DNA of 64,000 nucleotides from Bolinopsis microptera (Eukaryota; Ctenophora; Tentaculata; Lobata; Bolinopsidae), in the NCBI RefSeq assembly GCF_026151205.1, contig NC_087074.1, forward strand, positions 1,920,001 through 1,984,000. The letters are read 5' to 3'. Within the stretch, counting starts at the first letter, position 1, and the number at the start of each line of letters is the position of its first letter. Of this stretch, positions 10,926 to 25,320 are shown piece by piece. The notes under the pieces were generated by a model. The model did not search any database, was not told the origin of the DNA, and saw only the letters and a list, made by a program, of their open reading frames with translations. The position numbers and the translations under genes were made by a program.

Positions 10926-12939
10926 TAATAACTATAAGTCATAAGCATTTTCAACTGAAGCATCCAGCAAAATGGACTGAAACTGGTTTGTGTAAACAAA
11001 ATCAATTAAGGCATTCCCTATAATACCCCTTGGCTTCCCCGATAGTTCTAACCATATGTTCTAACCATATTATATGTTCTAACATAATTATCTGAATGAC
11101 AAACCTTAATTGACTTCATCTTTTAATCAGAATATTCCACCTTTTTTCTGCTGTTGACACTCTTGCCTGACACATGTCACTTTGTGTCTAGAGCTCCTTG
11201 TCCCTAAAGGAATTTTGTTGACCAAGACAGTTAAAGTTAAATACGAATTTCTGGAATCTAAAATCAAAATATATTCACAGATAATTTTTTTAAATAATCA
11301 CAAGTAGGCAGTTGTTAAGTAATACCTTTATCAAGCTGTGAATGCTCATCTCCCTCTTAACACTCCTCAGCATCTTTGTAAACTCTTCCCACCTGAACGA
11401 AAATTTGAAAAGAAAAGCTTCTTACCCGAGGAGTAGTTTAAGCCCCTTTTTACAATATTTGTGTGTTTCCTTCGAAAACAAAGTGGTCCAAGATGAATCA
11501 TAATGGTATTAACAGTTGCACAAGTTAAAATATGTGGATTAGATTGGATTAACAATCAAAGTGAGATTTTGCTTTAATGTACTTCCCAAAAAGGTTCCCA
11601 TCAGTAAAGCTGTAAGTTAATTTAAATATTCAAATCAAATCCATGATCAAACAACAAAAATACCTTTATTTAGTAGAGCCAATGCGTGACTTTAGTGGTG
11701 GATCACACTGTAAACGAAGGTTCTTTACAAAAAATCCGATAGAAATAATCCTTGGCCTTGGCTGACATTGCAAAACTAAACAAGAAATTAAAACTTGTAA
11801 GGTAACTGCTAATGCTACGTACTAGCAAGAAAACAACAATTTCAAGAAAAATTCTGAGCGAGTCTGAACTAAACAAAACAAACCCCGCTGGTCAATACAT
11901 AGGAGGGTGACAGACAATAAATGCAGCAAACAATCTAATATATATGGCGTGAAGATTGGCGCTCGATTCATAAGTGATTCAAAATTTAAAATTAATTGGG
12001 GAGCCGCGCGCAAGAATTAAATATAAAGTTAAAATTCATAAATATGAATTTAGTTGTATTCATAAGTCATTTGAAAATGTTTCAGAAATAAAATAAAGCA
12101 AATAAACAACAATCCTGTACTTAACAAATACAACTGAATTTTAAAAACCAAACTTTACTTTTAATTTTTGAGCTTGCAGCGTGGCTTATTTTATTTACTA
12201 TGTTGAAAGTGCTATAATATTATAATCATGCTTAAGAATTTAAATTTTAAAATGAACCGCGTTTACGGTATGAATTATTTTAAAGTATTATGACAAAAAT
12301 AAAATTAAACAGTTAATTAAAACCAATTTCATACTATTAACTAGTGTGGTTGGTTTTATCCGATTTTTTTAGATTTTTATGGAGGTTGTACCATTGTAAA
12401 ACTTACATTGTGACAGTATAGATGGCGAAATATTTTTGAAAATGGTCCTAACACAGCTTTGATACTAACAATAACATTGGGTGAATAGATTGGGTGAACA
12501 AACTATGAAGCAGGCAATTATATGTGCTCATCCATCATTCTGCATATGTAAGCTCAGTAGTTTAATTGCTGATTCATACTCAATGGTGAATCGATAGAAT
12601 TCATGTGTCGGAGATCTCGTGAGAACACCTTTTAATAATTATAGCCCTCAGGATCGCATTATCCTGATCCGGCCGTAATGTGTATTGAGGTATGCACTAA
12701 TTGTAGTGGTGAACGGTTGCAGCTCAGGCTATGTTTCAGTATAACTATATATCAGAGATCGCAGTATATTTACATTCTACTCGGATTGCAGATTGAAATA
12801 TTTTCCTGTTGGAACCATGACACATGCAGGGGAATACCAAAATATTATTTGTAGTTGTACAACTAATATGATCAATAATTAATAACGGCAACGCTAATTT
12901 GTCCTTATTGGACTTTATTTTTACGGACATAAGTTAATA

Positions 12940-13565
12940 GTTGCTGCAAATGCCAAATGCGTTCATTTTAATGTCCGTTCATTTTAATTTTAATATCCGT
13001 TCGAATATTGGCGGACGTTTTAAATTGTAATTAAATAGACCATTGAGCGGTCGCGTTTATTTTAATGTCCGCTCAAAATTATTCCCGTTCACATTATTTC
13101 CGGTTGCAGTACGGGTAAAATAACGTCCGAATAAAGCTATCCGATAAGCTCAGGCAGAGCTTTCGGACTGCGTAAAACTAAACAACTTGAAACGTTGAAG
13201 AACGCCGTTAAGACATCTGTTGTTAACTCACCTAAAACACAAACATACAGTCCAATGGCGAAGAATTCACAGCCAACTGAGCAAGTCATAAGCTCGGAAA
13301 CGCTCAAAAGCGTAGTAAAACGTGTTGTCGAGAAGAGGACCGCAGTCTAGTCGCAACGTCATTGTATTTGGTCTGTTACAAGGGAGCGAGATATATAGAG
13401 AAGTTATTGACACAGTTAGCGTGATTTTCCAAAACATTGGACAGAAACCGAAGATTGTTGAAGCGTGCAAAATTGCCAGAAAATCTAAGGACAATTTAGT
13501 TACAGCATCATTAATAAATGAGCAATTACGTTATTCGTTTAAGTTATTGCAAAATATTTGATTCC
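12940..13565 (+). pseudogene. ORF1-like retroelement fragment A, left arm
   Basis: From ATG at 13256: MAKNSQPTEQVISSETLKSV, then a frameshift, then RNVIVFGLLQGSEIYREVID and SVIFQNIGQKPKIVEACKIA. The RNVIVFG...IGQKP...A.RIA pattern resembles the ORF1-type or RNA-binding region of LINE-related proteins. Broken by frameshift; upstream 12940-13150 has CTTATCGGA / ATTTTACGGAC motifs shared with fragment B. Confidence 0.5.
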
Positions 13566-13789
13566 AATAAATAAAATCCGCCTTGTGCCGCGTGCGCTAA
13601 TTTACTAATTCTGTACTCGCCTGCGTACACTGTACTGTACAGTGTACAGCAGGAGCAGGCCTGCAGGCATCATGCTACATGCGATTTTACAAATAATGTT
13701 CGACTTCAATTTAGACTTTCAGTTGTTGTAGTTGTACTGTATACTAATTGTGTCGGTTTATATATTTACCAGGCGGCGCTCAAATTGCA

Positions 13790-14466
13790 TGATCAATAAC
13801 GCTAATTTGTCCTTATTGGACTTTATTTTTACGGACATAAGTTAATAGTTGCAAATGCCAGATGCTACAAGTTAAGCACTAGCGTTCATTTTAATGTACG
13901 TTTATTTTAATATCCGTTCGAATTTTGGCGGACGTTTTAAATTGTTAGTAAATAGAGCATTGAGCGGTCACGTTTATTTTAATGTCCTCTCAAAATTATG
14001 GCTACGCCCGTTCACATTATTTCCGGTTGCGGTACGGGTAAAATAACGTCCGAATAAAGCTATCCGATAAACTCAGGCAGAGCTTTCGGACTGTAAAACT
14101 GGACAACTTGAAATGTTGAAGAACGCCGTTAAGACATATACTGTTAATTGTTGACTCACCTAAAACACAAACATACAGTTCAATGGCGAAGAATTCACAG
14201 CCAAAGCTGAGCAAGTCATAAGCTTGGAAACGCTCAAAAGCGTAGTAAAACGTGTTGTTGAGGAAGAGGACCGCAGTCGCAACGTCATTGTATTTGGTCC
14301 GTCACAAGGGAGCGAGATATATAGAGAACTTATTGACACAGTTAGCGAGATTTTTCAAAACATTGGACAGAAACCGAAGATTGTTGAAGCGTGCAGAATT
14401 GCCACGAAATCTAAGGACAATTCAGTTACAGCATCATTAATAAGTGAGCTTACGTTATTCGTTTAA
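13790..14466 (+). pseudogene. ORF1-like retroelement fragment B, left arm
   Basis: Direct repeat of fragment A. It is open from 14224 (METLKSVVKRVVEEEDRSRN, then VIVFGPSQGSEIYRELIDTV) up to the tetranucleotide tract. A frameshift after NSQPK separates it from its own ATG at 14183. Confidence 0.5.
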
Positions 14467-15053
<587 letters not shown>

Positions 15054-15780
15054 ATTTCCGAGCGGCTTAATTAAGAAAACGGTAAGAGTTACGGCAGTCT
15101 CTATATTTACTAGGCGTTTTTAATGCTAAATGTGTTTCACTTTCAGTGTTTATAAACACAAAAGCTGAGGTCCCCAGGTAATGAAACATATTAACATAAT
15201 ATTAATATTATGAATTGGGTCATGCCATGTGAATTTTATATGCTAATCTGCATTCATCACGCTTTTATACTAATAAATTATTCTTATGTAATGAGTAAGC
15301 ACGAGAATTTACCTATGATACTAATACTAATAATAATAATTAGAACCCATAGATTTATTTTTTCTGGCATTACCATTTAGTTGAGTTTGTAGCGTATATA
15401 TGACGCTTTGCCCTTGTCAGAGGGTCTATCATTATGAGTTTAGATTGAAATTGGCTAATCTCCTCTGAATTGAATACAAATAACACACCATTTAGTGACA
15501 AAATTCGTGCTACCCAGGGTCTGCAGGCCACCTGGCCACCCATGATGGGGTGTCATAATCATGTATTTGTAACTTGTGGTGGATCGAACAAGTAGCTTCA
15601 AAACTATTTGGACTGTAATACTAATTTGTAATAGCCCCTAGGCTTATTAAACAACATAACTCATGATGCTAATTTGCTCAAAAGACACTTTTAACACATT
15701 TCTCAAGGTAACTTCATGATAGCTATTAGAGCCTCAGACGTGTTACCGAAGCTCTAATGTTCTACAAAAAAATGTATAAT

Positions 15781-15967
15781 CATGTTTTTGGCTAATACTA
15801 TGACAAAATTAAAAACTACTCTTTTCGTAATTCATTTATTTGCAAAACTTTGATTATCAGAACAGTATTTCAATAATAATAGTAATACTATTTTCCAAAA
15901 GTGCGTATCTATCAAAAGTTTATTAACATCTACTTTCAGTTTATAGATTACACTAATCTTAAGTCTA
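15781..15967. other. Transposase gene 3' flank
   Basis: A short AT-rich stretch between the left arm's inner end and the stop codon. The complement contains AATAAA-like words (for example near 15835), which could serve polyadenylation; nothing firmer is seen. Confidence 0.3.
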
Positions 15968-18900
15968 TTAATCGAAATCCTTAAATAATTCCCTGTTAAA
16001 GGGCGTATCTTTAACTTTCTTCGACTTTGGAGTCGAGTCTGTATCAGTTCTGTACCGCTTGTGCGTTACTCTACCCGAAAACTCTTTCCGTGCAGCTCCT
16101 ATCTGGAGGACACTCATCAATTGAGTGTCTTCAGTCCGTCGTCGTTGAACAGCGTGGGACACAAGTGCGACAGTGTGCTCCACAGATTGACTATGGCAAG
16201 GAATCCTACAAACCAGAGGGGCTTCCCGTATCTTTTCCAGTTCAGCACTTGACATTACGGAGAGGAGGGGAGGGCACGTTACTCGCTCCCACTCATTGTC
16301 GTACGTCTGGAAGAATATCTTCATTGGAACCGGACCGTTCTCTTTCTGAATGAAGGGCAAATTAGTTATTTGATCGGTAAATCGTAATACAAGTGTAATA
16401 ATAATATAACTGAAACAGGGACAGAGTTCGTGGTATATTTGACAGACTAGGTAGACTCAGCAAATTAGTTAACAAATTCTGCATTCTGCTAGTTCAGTAG
16501 AATGAACGCACAGTCTTACTTTTCGTTTGTCAGATTTTGATGCAAAAGCATAATATCGGCAGACTTACTAAGTCTGCCGATCACTTAACATGGTCACTTA
16601 ACATGGTAAAGTATCGTCAAATGGTTTGGAAATCAAACCATTGCATAATTACAATATCACTATAGTTATACATGCTCTATAAACTCACCTCAACTTTCAT
16701 TCTGACCATCTCAAAATATGTCGTACATTTGAAGACTATCTTCGGGCACTTGAAATGTCGGATTCGTCTAGGTCGCCGAACGCCAGACTCTCTTTCAACG
16801 TGCTTGTCCCACTCCTCTGAACGACGAATATTCTTTACGATCCCTATTCCTTTCTCTCGATGGTCTCTGTTGTGATCGCCTGGATAATAAATATGTATAT
16901 AAAGTTTTTTACAATAGATGTAAAATATTGTTGGTTGGATATTGTGTTAAAGTCAAGTGATTCTAAGAGCACCTGCACATTTATAATTTATAACCGCAAG
17001 AATTCGGACGTAAGCACAGAATACCACTACCAGCTGAATATTCACTGCTCTGATAGTAATAGTATCATATTGTTATTTTAAGTGTGCCTAGCTATATTAC
17101 CCACTTTCCGTATTCATTTTGTTGTTGTTGTTATTCTTACCTAGCATGGCGAGTATCACACTCTCGGGATGAGCCATATAGCCGTTCTGTTGTATTGACT
17201 CGAATATGACCTTACGCTCTGCTGGTTCGCAGTGTTCTCTTGTGAACCGTATTTGGTCAAATAGGTGGGCTGGGGCGTCTATTAAGCTGCTCTTCATCTT
17301 GATGTTGGCAAACACCTATTGAGATTTAGTCCGATTTAATAGAAATTCTGAGTAACTTTGGTACTTAAGGGAAACATAGGCTGAACATTCTCTGATTTTC
17401 ATCAATATTGTAAGAGCATTTAAATTTGAATAAACATTAGCAATCAATTCACAAGTGCCAGCACTGTAATCTGATTTTTACCTTGTAATAGACATTTACA
17501 ATAAAGTTGACCATCCTCTCTAAACACTCCGAAATATGGGAGTTGTAGGTAAGATCCCCCGAAATGTAAAATCGGAGGATTCTGGCCCCAAACGTAATCC
17601 ACCGAGCAGTGGAGCAGTTTCCTATCGCGTTATACACGAAGTCGTCGTGTAAACCAGTCTCGACAGTGATGCAGTACTTATACATAAGTTTTGCATCATT
17701 TGACATCTTACTCAGCGTCTGAAAAAAAAACAGATTGTTATTAATTTTAACGTTGCTAGGTAAGAGCTCTATGATTTTGTCGAACATTATCGCAATGATT
17801 GATAAACATGGAACTGCAAAACGGTTCAGTAAGTTATCTTCCCAGCAAATTATAAACGAAGTTACTATCTAACAATAAGATTATCCATTATTAACCATAT
17901 CAATTTTAAATTATATATCACCTCTTGGGGCAGTCGAGGAAAACCTTTGCCAATCTTTTTAAATACTCTAACTGGTTTCAGCCAAAGTTCGTTGGACATA
18001 ATGAAGGGCCCCATAGGTCCGTCAAAGTCACCAGGTGCTGTAATGATATATAATAATGATATACACGTTATTTTGAGTGTAAGTGTAAGAATTAACGATG
18101 ATAATATTAATTGTAAAGTGAAATTTATTGGCGTAGTTATCGAGGAAATCCCTGCAATCGTTATAGTAATAAGGAATGTTTAATACTGTGGAAATTCTAA
18201 ACTGTTATTTTAAAATACTATAACATATCTTCAAATTTAAAATAAATAACACACCCTTGGTACTTCCTCCATAGTGAAAGTACAATTTTCTCAAGGGGAG
18301 TTCCACTTGGTGTAAGAGGCACAGGGCTCTTTGGAGTGTTCGATGTAGCAGAACCTCAAACTCTCGAAAAGCACCTCCCTGAAAATTGTTTATTTTAATA
18401 TGTTTTAACGAACGAAATGGTTGTCTAATAGTATCCAATGCTCAGCTAAAAGATGAAAAGTTCCTTATCTGAAATGAAAAATAAGTTATTTACTTACCAG
18501 ATAGCCAGAATTAACACTAGTGTTGTCTCCACCTATACACAATGTTTTGTCCGTGCTTATCCCTCGACTTTCAAAGTAGTTACACAATCCCAGAGCAAGA
18601 CCTTTACCTGTGGTATGAAGATTAAGTAATCAACAAAGAATCGGCATAAATGTAACATTGTAACTGCAGAACCTATTCCGGAAATCTAATGCAACATTAA
18701 AATGGAACGAGACATATATAACGTTAGTCGTTAGACCGTTTATTATGTACCAATGATCAAAATAACATCGCAATGTATAAAAATATATTCATCTAAGTAT
18801 AATCTTTATCTAGTGCTTACCAGTCGATTGCTCAGGAACAAACATCCCCAAAGGGATCGCACCAGGCTGTTCTACCACAGAGTAGTGGCTCCGTTTCCCC

Positions 18901-20456
18901 ACACTATGTCGTATGTGACCTTTTTCATCTTTTTGGCTCATCCTTATATTCTTATCCTCCTTTCCGTCAAAGAATATTGCTGCAAAATAGCTGTTTTTAA
19001 TCTAAAGCGTACTAATTCTAATGGTAAAGTTAATGTCGCTGTTTATTTTTTAAATTGGTAATATAAACATGTTCAAAAGTTAAAAAATAACCTGGTGAAA
19101 ACATTATATTATGTACAAACCTAACGGAGAACGAGTAGACAGAGCTTCAAGCCTCTTTTTCCCATCTCTTCCACGGATGCTTTCGAGTTTTGACCGGGGA
19201 ACAACATATGGCTGCTGCAGGAGACCACCCTTGTAAAGTTCTTTGCAAAACAATGTTAACGTGCGTGCATTCGACTCCGTGCCGGCAGAATTTCTTTCCA
19301 ACTCAGCTGCCATACCATCCAGATTGCAGTTCAGATAAGTGGACACCGTGACTCTCGGAGTGCTAGCAGAAGAACTGGAAGAGGCTGGTTGATAATCACG
19401 ATCCTTTTCATCTCTCGGGTCAATGTTAGTGTGTTGGCTTGCCGAGTCCTCGCTTATATAAGCCTGTCGTTAACATCATAAGTATATTTTGTATTATTAT
19501 CCGTGATCGGTGATTCAATTAATGGCCGGGCATTTATCTACTATTTAGTGAAAATAAAAGTTGTGTTATGTGATCTCAAATTGTTCATTGCAAACAATCA
19601 ATTACAGTGTCGGCTCAGAGATTAAAATTAATAATTTGACAGTCAATGGTATTAATATTATTTTAGTTTATAAACTTTTAAAATAAATAAGCTATGTTAA
19701 ACAAATAATTCTGTATTCGTATTGAAACGTGCTTACTTGCAATGATGCTGATGTAGTAACGTCACTGAGAGCAGGAGTGATATGATCAATCTGCACAGGG
19801 GCTTCAACTTCAAGTTTCTTCTTGGTGGGTAGGACAGCAAAAGGTTCATTTAGACTGTCGGTGAACTTGTCCATCGTAGACTTTGCCGTCTTAACTGAGA
19901 GACCTCGAAGTTTTGTATTGATGATTTTGATTTTCCTGTAATAGTTTCAAATTACAAACAGCGTAACCAATGTGACAAGAACTATAAAGCATTAACACAA
20001 AATATTAAGTAGTATATATTATATATAGAACAAATTATGAATATCAGTCACGATTGGCAATTATCCACATCGCCCGCATCGGACATGATCGCTAAATGCA
20101 AACTGGATAAACAGAAACTGAATAGATATCAACAAATCGGAAAAATCACTCAGATATGAAGTTTATGATCGGATAGTATGTATGTATATTGCCAACAAAT
20201 ATGAAGCATAAAAATATGCAACTTACCCAGCAATAGTAGGTGAAATTCTACGAACTTCGGACTTTTCTGTGACATCGTACAAAGAAAGCAGGTCAACAGC
20301 AACAGGACGGTAGAAATCAACAATCGAAAGTTTTTTCTTTCTACCAGTGTTGGCTTCTTCGACGAGAAAGAGTAAATGTGATAAAACATGACGTAGCAGA
20401 GTTGGACGGCAAGAGGGATTTAAACGATCTGGTTTAACAAAATCTTCAAGTTTCAT
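15968..20456 (-). CDS. Intact 11-exon putative DDE transposase gene in the core of a giant inverted-repeat element
   Basis: Eleven exons join in one open frame (2262 nt, 753 aa plus TAA): 20456-20227, 19935-19737, 19463-19121, 18979-18821, 18607-18498, 18378-18255, 18037-17922, 17718-17482, 17315-17141, 16879-16689, 16345-15968. All introns have GT/AG ends and phases agree throughout. Visible motifs: IFFDG (Asp262), CIGGDNTSVNSG (Asp338), LLHQVELPLRKL (about 368-379) followed by GDFDGPMGP, and PCHSQSVEHTVALVS (Glu684). Asp-Asp-Glu spacing with a long insert before Glu fits an RNase H-fold DDE transposase. From memory, invertebrate uncharacterised proteins share the pattern DG.xVNTG / ELPLRHL / GP..F.GPIG / CHTQAVE; I cannot name the superfamily. 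The N-terminal 250 residues are polar, with no recognised zinc finger. Inverted arms begin about 190 bp after the stop and about 135 bp before the ATG. A cellular gene captured between inverted repeats is the alternative. Exon structure is strong; function is inferred. Confidence 0.8.
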
Positions 20457-20471
20457 GGTGGGCTCAAAAGT

Positions 20472-20681
20472 TTATAAAAGTGGTGTTATTGATGCAGATG
20501 GCGTTGTTTTATTTATAGTTATATGATTATTGAATATTGAGGCTAATTGTGGGAATTGAGAAGCATAGATATTGGGCACATCAAACGATTTTTTTGCAGG
20601 GCATTTGAACTTCGGTAACAGTAATTTAGAAGTTACCTTGAACAATGTGTTAAAAGTGTCTATTGAGTAAATTAACATCAT
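20472..20681 (-). other. Upstream ORF before the transposase-like gene
   Basis: A 69-codon open frame ends with a TAA only 16 bp before the start codon at 20456. It includes FKCPAKKSFDVPN and is partly covered by the inner end of the right arm. It may be an upstream ORF in the 5' leader, a lost N-terminal exon, or chance. No conserved domain is recognised. Confidence 0.25.
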
Positions 20682-21117
20682 GAGTTATGTCGTTTAATAA
20701 GCTTAAGGGCTATTAAAGTCCAAATTGTTTCGAAGCTAATTGTTCGATCAACCGCAAGTTACATGATTATACCACCCCGTCATGGGTGGGTAGCACTAGC
20801 ACCAATTTGACACTAAATGGTAATTTCAGAAAAAATAAATCCATGAGTTCTAATTATTATTAATAGTAGGTCAATTCTCGTGCTTACTCATTACATAAGA
20901 ATAATTTATTAGTATAAAAACCGTGATGAATGCAGATTAGCATATAAAATTCACATGGCATGACCCAATTCATAATATTAATATTATGTTAATATGTTGC
21001 ATTACCTGGGGACCTCAGCTTTTGTGTTTATAAACAGAATGACAAGTTGAACGCCGCCTAGTAAATATATAGACCACCGTAACTCTTACCGTTTTCTTGA
21101 TTAAGCCGCTTGGAAAT

Positions 21118-21978
<861 letters not shown>

Positions 21979-22019
21979 GCCTGTTCCTGCTGCAGTACAG
22001 TGTACGCAGGCGAGTACAG

Positions 22020-22640
22020 ATTTCCTAGCAATTCTGCACGCTTCAACGATCTTCGGTTTCTGTCCAATGTTTTGAAAAATCTCGCTAACTGTGTCAATAA
22101 GTTTTCTATATATCTCGCTCCCTTGTGACGGACCAAATACAACGACGTTGCGACTGCGGTCCTCTTCCTCAACAACACGTTTTACTACGCTTTTGAGCGT
22201 TTCTGAGATTATGACTTGCTCAGCTTTGGCTGTGAATTCTTCGCCATTGAACTGTATGTTTGTGTTTTAGGTGAGTCAACAATTAACAGTATATGTCTTA
22301 ACGGCGTTCTTCAACATTTCAAGTTGTCCAGTTTTACAGTCCGAAAGCTCTGCCTGAGTTTATCGGATAGCTTTATTCGGACGTTATTTTACCCGTACCG
22401 CAACCGGAAATAATGTGAACGGGCGTAGCCATAATTTTGAGAGGACATTAAAATAAACGTGACCGCTCAATGCTTTATTTACTAACAATTTAAAACGTCC
22501 GCCAAAATTCGAACGGATATTAAAATAAACGGACATTAAAATGAACGCTAGTGCTTAACTTGTAGCATCTGGCATTTGCAACTATTAACTTATGTCCGTA
22601 AAAATAAAGTCCAATAAGGACAAATTAACGTTATTGATCA
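22020..22640 (-). pseudogene. ORF1-like retroelement fragment B, right arm
   Basis: Mirror of 13790-14440. The part next to the tetranucleotide tract differs from the left arm: ATTGCTAGGAAATC, then CAGGCGAGTACA-type sequence instead of the SKDNSVTASLI coding end. Confidence 0.5.
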
Positions 22641-22695
22641 TGCAATTTGAGCGCCGCCTGGTAAATATATAAACCGACACAATTAGTATACAGTA

Positions 22696-24470
22696 TTTGA
22701 CCAAAACCCATAATCATGGGTAGAGTGTACCGCTGCCAGTGTCTCTCTTTTCCAAACAAAAGGAAATGATATTAATTTGAGGAACAGTCCGCTAATGCAA
22801 ATTGATACCGAGAATGAAATCGGTCGCTCGCTTTTTCAAATCAATAAGCTTTATTACAATTCGTAAGCCGTGATCGAATGGAAAAAGCGAGCGACCGATT
22901 TCATTCTCGGTATCAATTTGCATTAGCGGACTGTTCCTCAAATTAATATCATTTCCTTTTGTTTGGAAAAGAGAGACACTGGCAGCGGTACACTCTACCC
23001 ATGATTATGGGTTTTGGTCAAATATCATCTCTTTTTGATTATAATGTCAGGATAATTTACACAGCTAGTCGAAACTTCATTAACAAGGAGGTAATTTCGA
23101 CGATTTCGAAATTCTGCCTTTGAAAACGTTTCCTTGTGTTTAGTTAGGTATTTCTGTCGATAACCGACTGAATATGGCACTTTTTACTCATTCAAGTTGG
23201 CATTAAATTCATATATAATGCCATTTAAATATCGTGGAAAGCAGAATATATTCGAAATCACGAATGAGCAAATTTCTCACCTTTCGCACGTGCAAACTTT
23301 GAGCGGACGTCGCGTGCGCATACAATATTGAATCACCGTAAATTTTTGCATAGTGGTATTTAATATATAGTTTGATAAGCATGCAAAGTTTCAGAAGATT
23401 TCAAAAAGAACTTGGATCACAGCGGGACTCCAAAGTTGATAAAAATCGTGAAAATCAAAATTTTTAGCGATTTTAGCGATTTTAAATGAATTTGGGCGTG
23501 TCCCCACGTGTGCAACTTTTCGATTTTTAACTTTAAAACTAGCCTATAACACAATTTACACCTTTAAGAAGCAAAATTGAGCTCCACAACCCAAGGGATG
23601 GCCCAACACCAGAGAATACTAATTCACAACTTTTGTGTTTTTATAAAATTATTCTTCAAAAAAGCACTAACTTCAATAGCAAATATCTTTATGAAGGAGC
23701 AAGGTAGGAAACTATTCCGGTAGATTTTCGGAATGCTTGAACAATTATCTAAGATGAAAATGTCCTCAGATTTTGAATTAAATTACTTCTTAATAGTGTA
23801 AAATCGATTTAAAAAGTTGTTACTTTGTCAAAAGTCAAGTTTTAAAAACACTTAACTTGATGACGTCATCAAGTGATGATGATGACGTTAAATTATTTTT
23901 CAATACAATGTAAACTAAAGCTTAAACAATTATCTTTAAAACATGTGGTTCGAAATGACTGTATCGTTTATACTTTTGAATCTACGGACACTTAAATGTA
24001 GGCTACAATTGACTGCAAAAAGCGTCTATACATACGTACATATATATCTTCACGACAATCTGTTGTAAAACAGGGGTTCCAGAAAACCCACTTCCCGATA
24101 CTCCTGAAACATGACATTTTTTTTACAGTCGATTTGGACAAGGTCTAGACGCCCTGCAAAGTTTCAGATCTCTAACTCAATTTTAACATGGTTTTTAAGG
24201 CACCTGAATATGGCGATTTTGGGTTTTTTACCTAATTTCGTATAACATGCTGGCGCGTATTTTGCGCAAATTTCTTAAAAACCTCCATACAACTATTTCT
24301 TATTCCTGTCATCTTCAACATTGAATTAGAATGTTTTGAACTTAAATGTACCTGCTGAACTACTTTCGATGAGTCTTAATGCCTGGAAAACAATAAAGGG
24401 GATATAATCGTATAGGGGGTAAATAGTGTTGTGAATATAAGGGCGACGGTAATGCTTGCCAGCATTGTGA
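22696..24470. mobile_element. R1 insertion present only in the right arm
   Basis: The right arm reads ATTAGTATACAGTA, then this 1.78-kb block, then CAACTACAACAACTG. The left arm reads continuously across the same point (reverse complement near 13733). The block holds the ACCAAAACCC foldback (22700-23018) and R1 sequence inverted relative to 2091-3136, plus about 420 bp of unmatched sequence at its far end. It therefore arrived after the arms formed. Confidence 0.8.
22700..23018. repeat. ACCAAAACCC foldback element, copy 3
   Basis: A nearly perfect palindrome of about 320 bp with the same ends as the other two copies and almost no loop. Confidence 0.8.
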
Positions 24471-24639
24471 CAACTACAACAACTGAAAGTCTAAATTGAA
24501 GTCGAACATTATTTGTAAAATCGCATGTAGCATGATGCCTGCAGGCCTGCTCCTGCTGTACACTGTACAGTACAGTGTACGCAGGCGAGTACAGAATTAG
24601 TAAATTAGCGCACGCGGCACAAGGCGGATTTTATTTATT

Positions 24640-25320
24640 GGAATCAAATATTTTGCAATAACTTAAACGAATAACGTAATTGCTCATTTATTAATGACGC
24701 TGTAACTAAATTGTCCTTAGATTTTCTGGCAATTTTGCACGCTTCAACAATCTTCGGTTTCTGTCCAATGTTTTGGAAAATCACGCTAACTGTGTCAATA
24801 ACTTCTCTATATATCTCGCTCCCTTGTAACAGACCAAATACAATGACGTTGCGACTAGACTGCGGTCCTCTTCTTCGACAACACGTTTTACTACGCTTTT
24901 GAGCGTTTCCGAGCTTATGACTTGCTCAGTTGGCTGTGAATTCTTCGCCATTGGACTGTATGTTTGTGTTTTAGGTGAGTTAACAACAGATGTCTTAACG
25001 GCGTTCTTCAACGTTTCAAGTTGTTTAGTTTTACGCAGTCCGAAAGCTCTGCCTGAGCTTATCGGATAGCTTTATTCGGACGTTATTTTACCCGTACTGC
25101 AACCGGAAATAATGTGAACGGGAATAGTTTTGAGCGGACATTAAAATAAACGCGACCGCTCAATGGTCTATTTAATTACAATTTAAAACGTCCGCCAATA
25201 TTCGAACGGATATTAAAATTAAAATGAACGGACATTAAAATGAACGCATTTGGCATTTGCAGCAACTATTAACTTATGTCCGTAAAAATAAAGTCCAATA
25301 AGGACAAATTAGCGTTGCCG
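24640..25320 (-). pseudogene. ORF1-like retroelement fragment A, right arm
   Basis: Mirror of 12940-13565 with the same frameshift after KRVVE. The two fragments are now about 1.8 kb further apart than in the left arm because of the R1 insertion between them. Confidence 0.5.

Larger units (their letters stand above)
8474..11040. mobile_element. Element with GGGGAAGCCAA ends, carrying nested LINE relics (left arm)
   Basis: The left end GGGGGAAGCCAAAGGGTAT and right end ACCCCTTGGCTTCCCC are inverted, with further inverted agreement inside (8683-8780 with 10210-10320). The terminus resembles those of the elements at 38227 and 50432. It is interrupted by reverse transcriptase relics and a TTAA-flanked foldback. 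Target duplication not clear. Confidence 0.55.
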
